Assembly (NCBI GenBank): GCA_047628385.1
Contig: JBLHVH010000156.1
Location: 1-8,269, forward strand
DNA from: PZPK01 sp047628385
Lineage (GTDB): Bacteria > Pseudomonadota > Gammaproteobacteria > Pseudomonadales > Oleiphilaceae
Direction: 5' to 3'
DNA: 8,269 bases
The position numbers and the translations under genes are program-made. Under the pieces are notes generated by a model. That model was not told the origin of the DNA, did no database searches, and saw nothing but the letters and a program-made list of their open reading frames with translations. Positions 1-6,853 of the stretch are shown piece after piece (the stretch's first letter is position 1; each line of letters begins with the position of its first letter).

Positions 1-2
1 AG

Positions 3-1280
3 CTTCAGGATCGTTTCGGTTTGGCGGTAGATCTAACTAATCGATATACCTTAGAAGAGCGAGTAGAAATTGTGCGGCGTCGTGAAGCCTTTGATCAGAA
101 TGCTTCAGCATTTATTCAAGAGTACGCTGTAGCGCAAAAAGACTTCGCTTCTCAAATCCAGCAAGCAAGACTTCGGTTAGCAGAGCTTAAGTGCTCTGAT
201 ACTTTACGTATGATGATTGCGCAGCGCGCTTCAGAGGCAAATGTTGATGGTTTACGCGCCGATATTGTATGGTGTCGAGCGGCCTTGGCGCACGCAGCAT
301 GGCATCATCGTACTGAGGTGTTAGAGCAAGACATTGATGCGGTAGAAGAATTAGTATTAGCGCATCGTCGGCAAGCATCTTCTAATAACCAACCTCCCGC
401 TGCGCCCCCAACGCCGCCATCAAATAAATCAACAGAAAACCCTTATTCTCGGCCTGATGATTCCAAACCAACTGAAAAAAGTATTGAGAAACAGGCTAAA
501 CAAGATGCGGGTGCAGGCTCAAGCGGCGGCAGTGGTCAATGGGGAAGCATGTCACCTCAAGTGCAAAGCATTCATGAAGTTGAACCATTAGTTTTTGAAT
601 ATGATCAGCAAAAGCAACGTTACGCAATAAATACCACTGAACAAGTTGCTAAGAACAAGGGGCGTAGCGTGGGTGGAAGCCACCAGACCCAAGACTATTC
701 GACTTCGCCCAATTGGTTTTCAACGTTGCTCGGCAGTGCAGGGCAATGGCCACCAACACGACTAGCTTATCGAAAACAGAAGGGTGCTCAAACGACGCTC
801 AATTTAGTGTTATTGGATACCTCTGGTTCTACGCACGACGGTCAACTCATGGCACAAGCTAAAGGGCTTGTTTTACAAATTTCCAAACAGGCCTATTTGA
901 GCCGTGAGCAGCTCTCGATTTTAGGTTTTGGCAATGATCAGCTTGATGATATTTTACCGAGAGTTCGGGCACCAAAAACGATTCAAAACTGTTTGAATCA
1001 GGTGAATTCAGGTGGTGGCACACCGATTAAAGAAGCGTTGGTGCGCGCAGAGCGTTATTTACTTAATTTATTGCGCAAGGTGCCGGAGCTGGCCATTAAA
1101 TGCTATTTGATCACGGATGGCCGGACACGACAAAATATTGATGGCCTTACTTTACCGGGTCAATGCACGGTGATTGATATTGAAACTTCTACCGTAAAGC
1201 GCGGTCGTGCAAAAAAGATAGCAGAAGTGCTGGGTGCTAAGTATTTAACCTTACCTCCCGCGCATGGCTTAAGAGCATAA
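3..1280 (+). CDS. ChlI-ChlD-type cobaltochelatase subunit (AAA+ lid plus VWA domain), 5'-truncated
   Basis: C-terminal part of a metal-chelatase ATPase/VWA subunit. In cobalamin operons such proteins are predicted to work with CobN to insert cobalt into hydrogenobyrinate a,c-diamide, in the cytoplasm. The reading frame is open from position 3. The first visible residues, LQDRFG, followed by EERVEIVRRR, match the conserved ChlI/BchI stretch around the DRFG motif, so the TTG at 21 is internal and the real start lies upstream. Counting visible residues from position 3, the ChlI-type helical lid runs to about 123, including GLRADIV and HRTEV..DI..A.ELVLAHRR. A low-complexity linker rich in Pro, Ser, Lys and Gly spans about 125-185. 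The VWA domain spans about 262-425, with a complete MIDAS: DTSGS at 272-276, the Thr of GGGTP near 340 and the Asp of ITDGR near 372. The ATPase Walker motifs lie outside the window. The stop codon is 3 nt before cobO. A magnesium chelatase for chlorophyll synthesis is unlikely in this context. Confidence 0.88.
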   Translation, partial: LQDRFGLAVDLTNRYTLEERVEIVRRREAFDQNASAFIQEYAVAQKDFASQIQQARLRLAELKCSDTLRMMIAQRASEANVDGLRADIVWCRAALAHAAWHHRTEVLEQDIDAVEELVLAHRRQASSNNQPPAAPPTPPSNKSTENPYSRPDDSKPTEKSIEKQAKQDAGAGSSGGSGQWGSMSPQVQSIHEVEPLVFEYDQQKQRYAINTTEQVAKNKGRSVGGSHQTQDYSTSPNWFSTLLGSAGQWPPTRLAYRKQKGAQTTLNLVLLDTSGSTHDGQLMAQAKGLVLQISKQAYLSREQLSILGFGNDQLDDILPRVRAPKTIQNCLNQVNSGGGTPIKEALVRAERYLLNLLRKVPELAIKCYLITDGRTRQNIDGLTLPGQCTVIDIETSTVKRGRAKKIAEVLGAKYLTLPPAHGLRA

Positions 1281-1283
1281 TTT

Positions 1284-1880
1284 ATGACGATTGATTTAAA
1301 ACACCAGCAACGTATGCAAAGCCGTAAAAAAGTGATGGATGCAAAAATAGCCAAGTCAACGGAAGAGCGTGGCGTGTTTATTCTGCTTAAAGGGGCGGGC
1401 AAAGGTAAAAGTAGTTCTGCCTTTGGCACAATGGCTCGCTCTGTCGGACATGGAAAACGCTGTGCGGTGATTCAGTTTACAAAAGGTCGCACTGAAACCG
1501 GTGAATATAAGTTTTTTAGTGACCACCCTTTAGTCGATTGGCATGTCATGGGGCATGGTTTTACTTGGGAAACACAAGATAAAACACAAGATATTGAGGC
1601 AGCACAAAAAGCATGGGCTCTAGCGGAAACCTTATTGAATGACCCAAGCTACGACATGTTGGTGTTTGATGAAATTGGCTATATGTTCAAATATGGATAC
1701 CTGGATGCCGCGCCGGTTGTTCAGGCGTTAAAAAATCGTCCATTGATGCAAAATGTCATTATGACGGGCCGAACCATGGTCACTGACTTGCAAGATGTGG
1801 CTGATACTATCAGTGTAATTCAAGATGAACGTCATGCATTTCGCTTGGGTGTAAAAGCACAAAAAGGTATTGAATACTAA
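1284..1880 (+). CDS. cobO: Cob(I)yrinic acid a,c-diamide adenosyltransferase (CobO/BtuR/CobA family)
   Basis: Transfers the 5'-deoxyadenosyl group of ATP to the cobalt of reduced corrinoids, in the cytoplasm, after cobalt insertion. The 198-aa length is usual for the family. A basic N-terminal segment (1-28) precedes the P-loop GAGKGKSS at 37-44; the common form is GNGKGKTT, so the second residue (Asn to Ala) and the Thr-Thr pair differ. GFTWET at 92-97 keeps the Phe and Trp that face the corrinoid in Salmonella CobA. The Walker B-like segment VFDEIGYMFKYGYL is at 127-140. VIMTGR at 158-163 and the C-terminal FRLGVKAQKGIEY are strongly typical. The ATG at 1284 is preceded by a weak AAGAG (1271-1275, 8-nt spacing). 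An ATG at 1314 is possible but has no visible ribosome binding site. The stop codon overlaps the cobB start by 1 nt, so translation is probably coupled. Confidence 0.95.
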   Translation: MTIDLKHQQRMQSRKKVMDAKIAKSTEERGVFILLKGAGKGKSSSAFGTMARSVGHGKRCAVIQFTKGRTETGEYKFFSDHPLVDWHVMGHGFTWETQDKTQDIEAAQKAWALAETLLNDPSYDMLVFDEIGYMFKYGYLDAAPVVQALKNRPLMQNVIMTGRTMVTDLQDVADTISVIQDERHAFRLGVKAQKGIEY

Positions 1881-3304
1881 TGACGGCCTCTATCGATATT
1901 AAACCTGTTTTGTGTCCGGCGCTTTTTTTAGCCGCTCCGTCCTCAGGGCAGGGTAAGACAACGGTTACATCAGCTTTGGCGCGTTTGTTAAAAAATCAAG
2001 GAAAAATCGTTCGTGTATTTAAAACTGGACCCGACTATCTTGACCCTCAAATACTAGAGCAAGCTTCTGGCCAAGCGGTTGAACAACTCGATATTTGGAT
2101 GGCAGGCGAAAGCTATTGTCGTCAGCGACTTTATGAGGCAGCGCAAGTCGCTGACTATATTTTAGTTGAAGGGGCAATGGGCTTATTTGATGGCGAACCG
2201 TCGAGTGCCGATTTGGCTGCTTGTTTTGGTATTCCAATTGCCGTGGTGATGGACGTCAAAGGTATGGCTCAAACTGCTGCAGCCATTATGAAAGGTCTAG
2301 CTAATTTTCGAGATGATATTTCAGTCGTCGGTTTAATTGCTAATGGCTGCAGTACCGTCCGTCATACTGAATTAATTCGAGATGCGCTGTCTGGTGCTAA
2401 AGCATCTTCTAAGAATGAATCAGGTCATCAAGAGACAGATACGCCGTTACTGGCTACTTTTGCGCGTGATGCGTCAGTGGCTTTGCCTGAACGACATTTA
2501 GGTTTGGTGCAGGCATCAGAAGCACGATCTTTGTTAGAGGAACGGTTTGAAGCGGGAGCGTTAGCGCTAAATCAAGGTTTGCAAGTGTCACTTGAACAAC
2601 TCTTTCCTGTGGTGAATTTTAGTGCAGAATTGACAGTTCAAGCTTCGATTCAAAAAAGTTTGTCGGGCTTAACGATTGCTGTTGCCAAAGATGAAGCGTT
2701 TAGTTTTATCTACCAAGCAAATTTGCATCTATTAACGCAGATGGGTGCGAGTTATGTATTCTTTTCACCTCTTCATGACAAAATTATGCCTGTCGCTGAT
2801 GGGCTTTGGTTGCCGGGTGGTTACCCTGAATTACATGCGGATAGCTTAGCTAAAAATATGACTATGCTGGCGTCTATTACTCAGTTTTATTTAAGTGAAC
2901 AGCCAATATTAGCCGAATGTGGTGGCTTTCTTTATTGTTTGGAAACACTCGTAGACCTTGAAGATGATTCGCATGTCATGCTTAGTCTATTGGCCGGTGA
3001 CGGTGCGATGAAAGGTAAAAGAGGCTGCCAGGGAATGCAAACGGCCGTATTACCTGAAGGCGAGTTAAGAGGTCATGCGCATCATCGGTCTCGCAGTGTC
3101 GTAATACAGGAACCCATTAGTTATGCTCGCAGGCAGCGTCATGCTGCACCCGGTGAAGCAATATATCGAAGTAAAGGTTTAACCGCGAGCTACTTACACT
3201 TGTTTTTCCCATCAAACCCCGATGCGATTGGTACTCTTTTTTCCGCAACTTTTGAGGAAGATGTTTCATCTAAGCAGAATATGGCGGCTGACTATGCGAG
3301 TTAA
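1880..3304 (+). CDS. cobB: Cobyrinate/hydrogenobyrinate a,c-diamide synthase (CobB/CbiA family)
   Basis: ATP- and glutamine-dependent amidation of the a and c acetate side chains of the corrin ring. In a late-cobalt pathway the substrate is hydrogenobyrinic acid, giving the substrate of the cobaltochelatase. The protein has 474 residues, slightly longer than most family members. The N-terminal synthetase domain carries the Walker A motif APSSGQGKTT (19-28), FKTGPDYLDP (47-56) and EGAMGLFDG (97-105). LPERHLGLVQASEA (202-215) is another family hallmark. The glutamine amidotransferase domain begins near 262, with KDEAFSFIY (270-278), LPGGYPE (311-317), the nucleophile Cys347 in AECGGFLYC, and the catalytic-type His440 in SYLHL. 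A polar insert at about 174-188 and a tail of about 18 residues after the last conserved segment account for the extra length. The start overlaps the cobO stop by 1 nt, and the 3' end overlaps the transporter gene by 11 nt. Sequence alone cannot separate CobB from CbiA; the neighbouring CobL and chelatase subunit favour CobB. Confidence 0.95.
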   Translation: MTASIDIKPVLCPALFLAAPSSGQGKTTVTSALARLLKNQGKIVRVFKTGPDYLDPQILEQASGQAVEQLDIWMAGESYCRQRLYEAAQVADYILVEGAMGLFDGEPSSADLAACFGIPIAVVMDVKGMAQTAAAIMKGLANFRDDISVVGLIANGCSTVRHTELIRDALSGAKASSKNESGHQETDTPLLATFARDASVALPERHLGLVQASEARSLLEERFEAGALALNQGLQVSLEQLFPVVNFSAELTVQASIQKSLSGLTIAVAKDEAFSFIYQANLHLLTQMGASYVFFSPLHDKIMPVADGLWLPGGYPELHADSLAKNMTMLASITQFYLSEQPILAECGGFLYCLETLVDLEDDSHVMLSLLAGDGAMKGKRGCQGMQTAVLPEGELRGHAHHRSRSVVIQEPISYARRQRHAAPGEAIYRSKGLTASYLHLFFPSNPDAIGTLFSATFEEDVSSKQNMAADYAS

Positions 3305-4106
3305 TATCACCTTATCGAACGTTACATTTATCAGTGTGATATTTTTGAGCGTCTTGTTCTCTGGTTCTTTATTGGCGAATAGTCTTCTTGCTAACCCCGA
3401 AATATTGAGCGCCTCTGTCATCAGTCCTTGGGTGATGATTGGCGCGGGCTTCTCCTTAGGTTTAGTGCATGCGTTGGATGCCGATCATGTAATGGCCGTT
3501 TCAGCATTGAGTAATCAAAAGAATGTCGGTGTTTTTAAGACGGTTAGTTATTGTCTTAAATGGGCTGCAGGGCATGGCGCGGTACTCATGCTTGTGGGTT
3601 TATTATTTTTTGGTTTAGGTTTTGAGTTACCGGCAAGCTTATTAAGTGTGGCTGAGGCGAGTGTGGGGGTATTACTGATTGTCATTGGTGTTTTTTGCTT
3701 AGTTCGTATACGAAAACATAAATTAAAACTCCATGTTCATCAACATGGAGATGTAACGCATACGCACTGGTTAGCGCAAGATAATTCAAAAACTAAGAAC
3801 CATGAAACACATGCACCCACCATGGTTGGCATGTTACATGGGCTTGCCGGTAGTGCGCCAGCATTGGCGTTGATACCGTTTGTATCTCAAGGGGCTTCAC
3901 CATCAGAGCAGTTAGGTGTGGCTGTGATTTATTTAATTGTATTTTCAATTGGTGTGTTACTTTCGATGGCATTATTTGGTTTGGGTTTAGGTGCAGTACA
4001 ACAAAAACTTCGGGGGTTTAATATCCAGTTTTTTCAGTGGAGCCAGTATTTAATTGCTGTCGCTTCTATCGTATTAGGTGGTTTTTGGCTTAGCCAATCA
4101 CTATAA
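3294..4106 (+). CDS. NiCoT-like nickel/cobalt permease with His-rich loop
   Basis: Inner-membrane permease, most likely importing cobalt for the corrin ring. With the ATG at 3294 it has 270 residues. A signal-like first hydrophobic segment (about 11-29) is followed by further membrane segments near 44-66, 94-112, 117-138, 176-198, 207-234 and 248-267. HALDADH (59-65) is the HX4DH signature of the nickel/cobalt transporter superfamily. AAGHGAVL (91-98) and GMLHGLAGSAP (179-189) are further conserved metal-permease motifs. The loop at 142-173 carries eight histidines (142, 147, 149, 151, 156, 158, 170, 173), a probable metal-binding segment. In-frame ATGs at 3222 and 3261 would add 24 or 11 residues inside cobB. 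I chose 3294 because it gives a clean signal-like N-terminus; it has no strong ribosome binding site, so coupling to cobB is likely. Metal specificity (Co versus Ni) and import versus export are inferred from the operon, not from sequence. Confidence 0.85.
   Translation: MRVNITLSNVTFISVIFLSVLFSGSLLANSLLANPEILSASVISPWVMIGAGFSLGLVHALDADHVMAVSALSNQKNVGVFKTVSYCLKWAAGHGAVLMLVGLLFFGLGFELPASLLSVAEASVGVLLIVIGVFCLVRIRKHKLKLHVHQHGDVTHTHWLAQDNSKTKNHETHAPTMVGMLHGLAGSAPALALIPFVSQGASPSEQLGVAVIYLIVFSIGVLLSMALFGLGLGAVQQKLRGFNIQFFQWSQYLIAVASIVLGGFWLSQSL
3729..3750. repeat. Perfect 9-bp inverted repeat (hairpin) inside the transporter gene
   Basis: The arms CTCCATGTT (3729-3737) and AACATGGAG (3742-3750) are exact reverse complements separated by the 4-nt loop CATC. 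The element lies in the part of the permease gene coding for the His-rich loop (residues 146-153, about LHVHQHGD). No T-run follows, so it is not a typical terminator. Alternating histidine codons (CAT) and their neighbours may produce the symmetry by chance. Confidence 0.6.
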
Positions 4107-4154
4107 CTAGCCCTTATAAATTAACGCGATGCATACCTTAATAGAAGTCAGTTT

Positions 4155-5261
4155 ATGTGGCCAGAAAGCGGAGAACAGCCGAAAAAACTAAGAACAGGTC
4201 TTACGACGGGTAGTTGTGCAACGGCTTGTTGCGTTGCTGCCGCGCGTTACCTGTTAGGGCCCGCTAACACTGACGAAGATGACAATGAATATTCGGTCGA
4301 AATTACCTTACCGAAAGGTAAAGTCGTATCAATGACTATTTGTAGCCATGAATTACATGATGGTGAGAGTGTCGCTAGCACCATAAAGGATGCAGGAGAT
4401 GATCCAGATGTCACACATGGTGCCAAAGTAAGTGTCGCCTTAAAGCTAACAACTGACCCTGGAATTAAATTTTATGCGGGTGAAGGGGTCGGAACGGCTA
4501 CACGGGAAGGCCTTGCATTAGCCGTTGGTGAGCCGGCCATTAACCCCGTACCTAGGATAATGATGACAGATCACCTAGAAGCAATCGCGGATGAATTTCA
4601 TTATCAGGGTGGTTTTTCGGTCACGGTTGCAGTCGAAGATGGCGAGAACTTAGCCTTAAAAACCATGAATCCTCGCTTGGGCATTTTAGGTGGCTTATCG
4701 ATTTTAGGGACCTCAGGTATTGTTCGTCCGTTTTCATGTGCCGCGTACATTGCATCGATTCATCAAGGCATCGATGTCGCCCGCGCCAATGGCATCAAGC
4801 ATATTGGCGCTTCAACCGGCAATCAAAGTGAAGCAGCGATACGAGAAAAATATCTATTATCGGATATGGCTTTAATAGAAATGGGCGATTTTGTTGGCGC
4901 GGTGTTGAAATATTTAAAGAAAGCACCGGTTGAGCGTCTGAGCTTATGTGGTGGTTTTGGCAAAATTAGCAAGTTAGCGAAAGGGCATTTGGATTTACAT
5001 AGTCGTGCGTCATCGATTGACTTTTCTTTTCTTGCAGAACTCGCGGCAGAAGCCGGCGCAAATCAGGCTTTAAGAGAAAAAATACTGAAGTCGAATACCA
5101 GTATAGAGGCACTGAATCACTGCCAAAAAGTACAGATAGATCTAGCAAAGTTAGTGTGCAAACAGGCCGCTCAACAGGTTCGAAAAATTATACCTTCAGG
5201 TATTGAACTTGATCTATGGGTAGTGAACCGACAAGGTGAAATTGTAGGGTCAATGTTATGA
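4155..5261 (+). CDS. cbiD: Cobalt-precorrin-5B C1-methyltransferase CbiD
   Basis: SAM-dependent methylation at C1 of the contracted corrin ring, the step following ring contraction and acetaldehyde loss in the cobalt-first pathway. The 368-residue length is normal. Conserved segments, in order: LRTGLTTGSCATA (12-24), KDAGDDPDVTHG (78-89), GEGVGTATREGLA (109-121) continuing to GEPAINPVPR (125-134), NPRLGILGG (172-180), GTSGIVRPFS (185-194) and TGNQSE (221-226). The ATG at 4155 has a modest AGAAG (4143-4147) 7 nt upstream. An in-frame stop at 4122 leaves no alternative upstream start. A 48-nt gap separates it from the transporter gene. CbiD belongs to a different family from the CobF normally used in the late-cobalt route, and here it sits among late-cobalt enzymes, so its natural substrate may be cobalt-free precorrin-5 rather than the cobalt form. 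Confidence 0.96.
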   Translation: MWPESGEQPKKLRTGLTTGSCATACCVAAARYLLGPANTDEDDNEYSVEITLPKGKVVSMTICSHELHDGESVASTIKDAGDDPDVTHGAKVSVALKLTTDPGIKFYAGEGVGTATREGLALAVGEPAINPVPRIMMTDHLEAIADEFHYQGGFSVTVAVEDGENLALKTMNPRLGILGGLSILGTSGIVRPFSCAAYIASIHQGIDVARANGIKHIGASTGNQSEAAIREKYLLSDMALIEMGDFVGAVLKYLKKAPVERLSLCGGFGKISKLAKGHLDLHSRASSIDFSFLAELAAEAGANQALREKILKSNTSIEALNHCQKVQIDLAKLVCKQAAQQVRKIIPSGIELDLWVVNRQGEIVGSML

Positions 5262-5279
5262 TGCTTAGTCTCATAACGC

Positions 5280-5283
5280 AGGG
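5280..5283 (+). promoter_or_regulatory. Ribosome binding site of cobK
   Basis: AGGG lies 6 nt before the ATG at 5290, in the 28-nt gap after cbiD. It supports that start. Confidence 0.5.
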
Positions 5284-5289
5284 TCCACG

Positions 5290-6063
5290 ATGAAAATATT
5301 GATATTAGGTGGTACGGCAGATGGGCGACATTTAGCGGCTGCATTGCATAAAAGTGGCTGTACTGTTGTTTATAGTATTGCAGGGTTAGTTCGACAGCCG
5401 GTGCTTGAATGCGAGGTGATAAGTGGTGGTTTTACACAATTTGGCGGTTTAACAAGGTACCTTAAAAATCAGGGTATTGCTGCAGTTTTAGATGTGACGC
5501 ACCCCTATGCAAAAGTGATGAGTTTTACTGCGCGTGAAAGTACGCAGCTTTGTGGTATTCCATGCTGGCGCTTTCATCGCCCATCATGGCGATCTGAATT
5601 AGACGATGACTGGCAACACTATCAAGACTGGCCAGAGTTGTTGAAGGATTTACAACTTAAGAAAAGGGTGTTTTTAACCGCAGGACAATTACCAGAATTG
5701 GCAATGAAAGCCTTCGAAAGCTTGGGTACACAAGGCCAGAAGCAAATGCTTAGAACGGCAGTAAAGCCAAAAAATGAATTACCTGCATCGATCACTTGGC
5801 ATAAAGCGATTGGCCCATTTTCACTCGAACACGAACGTGAAATAATGGTAAACCATCAAGTAGATGCATTGGTCACTAAAAACAGTGGCGGTACATCGAT
5901 GCAAGCTAAATTGTTGGTGGCAAGAGAGTTGAACATACCTGTATTTATGTTTACGCGTCCCGATTTGCCTGACGTTGATAAAGAGTTTGTTTCAAAATCA
6001 GAATGTCAAAGATTCATAGAGCAATGGTTAACAACGCATTTATCGGCTAATGAGGTACTTTAG
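5290..6063 (+). CDS. cobK: Precorrin-6A reductase (CobK/CbiJ family)
   Basis: NAD(P)H-dependent reduction of the corrin macrocycle, precorrin-6A to dihydro-precorrin-6 (precorrin-6B), in the cytoplasm. The 257-residue length is typical. The N-terminal nucleotide-binding motif MKILILGGTADGRHLA covers 1-16. DVTHPYA at 68-74 is the family signature of the active-site region. RVFLTAGQ (126-133) starts the second domain, and VTKNSGG (195-201), followed by AKLLVARELNIPVFM, is the conserved C-terminal block. The homologous CbiJ of the anaerobic route has the same fold and motifs, so the CobK name rests on the late-cobalt neighbours. The gene follows cbiD by 28 nt. A possible GTG-started small ORF begins 3 nt after its TAG stop. 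Confidence 0.93.
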   Translation: MKILILGGTADGRHLAAALHKSGCTVVYSIAGLVRQPVLECEVISGGFTQFGGLTRYLKNQGIAAVLDVTHPYAKVMSFTARESTQLCGIPCWRFHRPSWRSELDDDWQHYQDWPELLKDLQLKKRVFLTAGQLPELAMKAFESLGTQGQKQMLRTAVKPKNELPASITWHKAIGPFSLEHEREIMVNHQVDALVTKNSGGTSMQAKLLVARELNIPVFMFTRPDLPDVDKEFVSKSECQRFIEQWLTTHLSANEVL

Positions 6064-6066
6064 AAA

Positions 6067-6201
6067 GTGTTTTCTGGTCGTTTAATCGAAACAACAATTT
6101 TAGAATTTGCAAAGCCGATCATCGCTGACAAAATTAAAGCGTTAAACATAAAAGATGCCATGCAAATACAAGCTCACATGACCATAAGTAAGTGTTATTA
6201 A
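6067..6201 (+). CDS. Possible small ORF (44 aa) filling the cobK-cobH gap; unknown function
   Basis: A GTG-started frame of 44 codons begins 3 nt after the cobK stop and its TAA ends 1 nt before the cobH ATG, so it fills the 139-nt gap almost exactly. TGAGG at 6051-6055, inside the end of cobK, is a plausible but rather distant (11 nt) ribosome binding site. The peptide begins MFSGRLIETTILEFAKPIIA and continues as a mixed amphipathic sequence ending SKCY; no motif, signal peptide or membrane segment is evident. The stretch is about 33% GC by hand count, visibly lower than the neighbouring genes, and contains three ATA codons. It could be a true small coupled gene, the remnant of a longer gene lost from the operon, or a spacer that is open by chance. 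I do not recognise it. Confidence 0.35.
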   Translation: MFSGRLIETTILEFAKPIIADKIKALNIKDAMQIQAHMTISKCY

Positions 6202-6202
6202 C

Positions 6203-6853
6203 ATGAATAAAAGTAACTTTGATTATCAGGCAGACCCAAAAGCGATTGAGCATGAAAGCTTTCGTCAGATTCGTGAACTTACAAATCTCACGGGCTTTTC
6301 TCAGCAAGAACAGCAAGTGGTGATGCGTATTGTGCACAGCGTTGGTTTGCCAGAAGTGTCTGAACAGGTCGTTTTTAGTCAGCAGGCATGTCAGAGTGGA
6401 TGTGCTGCATTAGCAAAAAAAAGCCCCATTTTATGTGATGTAGAAATGGTTAAGCAAGGCCTTACCAAACGCATGCTTAGTCACGAACCTTTATGCTTTT
6501 TAAATGATGCGAGAGTGCCTGAACTTGCAAAAACGCGAGGCGATACCCGCACAATGGCGGCATTAGATTTTTGGCAACCACACCTCGAAGGTAGTGTTGT
6601 GATTATTGGTAATGCACCGACCGCCCTGTTTCGACTATTAGAAATGATTCAAGCGGGTTGTCCAAAGCCGGCACTTATTATCGGTATGCCTGTCGGTTTT
6701 GTGGGTGCAGCAGAATCAAAACAGGCACTTTGGGACCATCATAAAAGCTTAGGCATAGAATGTATTACCTTGCTGGGTCGCCAAGGTGGGAGTGCTGTTT
6801 CTTCTGCCAGTTGTAATGCGCTGTTACGTTGTAATGTAGGTGAACTCTATTGA
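6203..6853 (+). CDS. cobH: Precorrin-8X methylmutase (CobH/CbiC family)
   Basis: Moves the methyl group from C11 to C12 of precorrin-8X, giving hydrogenobyrinic acid, the substrate of CobB. The 216-residue length is typical. Family features: YQADPKAIEHESFRQIR near 8-24, the catalytic-type His45 in MRIVHSVG (the equivalent histidine acts as the proton donor in characterised CobH), SPILCDVEMV (74-83), the TRTMAA segment with Arg116, GNAPTALF (136-143), GMPVGFVGAAESK (161-173) and GRQGGSA (192-198). The ATG at 6203 has no strong ribosome binding site. An upstream small ORF ending 1 nt earlier could supply ribosomes by coupling. The TGA stop overlaps the cobL TTG start by 4 nt. The cobalt-pathway homologue CbiC is indistinguishable from motifs alone; cobH is chosen because of the adjacent cobL. 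Confidence 0.95.
   Translation: MNKSNFDYQADPKAIEHESFRQIRELTNLTGFSQQEQQVVMRIVHSVGLPEVSEQVVFSQQACQSGCAALAKKSPILCDVEMVKQGLTKRMLSHEPLCFLNDARVPELAKTRGDTRTMAALDFWQPHLEGSVVIIGNAPTALFRLLEMIQAGCPKPALIIGMPVGFVGAAESKQALWDHHKSLGIECITLLGRQGGSAVSSASCNALLRCNVGELY
6837..6843 (+). promoter_or_regulatory. Ribosome binding site deciding the TTG start of cobL
   Basis: TAGGTGA in the last codons of cobH ends 6 nt before the TTG at 6850. An in-frame stop at 6841-6843 excludes any upstream start, so this site and the TTG together fix the cobL beginning. Confidence 0.65.

Noticed and set aside
1..5. The window begins with AGCTT, which resembles the cut end of a HindIII site
   Set aside because: Uncut AAGCTT sites occur inside the window (for example in cobB and cobH) and the right end has none, so a cloning boundary is not supported.
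1160..1429. Minus-strand open frame of 89 codons
   Set aside because: It lies opposite the end of the VWA gene and the start of cobO, both with clear family motifs; its translation shows no recognisable domain.
3222..3293. Longer transporter start at ATG 3222 (or 3261)
   Set aside because: It would place a charged 24-residue extension before the signal-like segment and lengthen the overlap with cobB to 83 nt; the GAGG near 3254 is very close (3 nt) to the 3261 ATG.
4085..4107. Dyad TTGGCT-T-AGCCAA (4085-4097) followed by a TATAAC (4102-4107) just before cbiD
   Set aside because: The dyad lies in the last codons of the transporter gene and has no loop or T-run for a terminator; the TATAAC has no acceptable -35 at normal spacing.
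4107..4154. Search for a cobalamin riboswitch in the gaps before cbiD and cobK
   Set aside because: The gaps are 48 and 28 nt, far too short for a B12 riboswitch, and no B12-box-like stretch is visible.
6125..6152. Possible sigma-70 promoter in the cobK-cobH gap: CTGACA, 16-nt spacer, CATAAA
   Set aside because: The -10 match is only four of six, and AT-rich DNA gives such hits by chance. It is kept only as an alternative explanation for the long gap.
6134..6337. Minus-strand open frame of 67 codons across the cobK-cobH gap
   Set aside because: Most of it is antisense to the conserved start of cobH, and it shows no recognisable motif.
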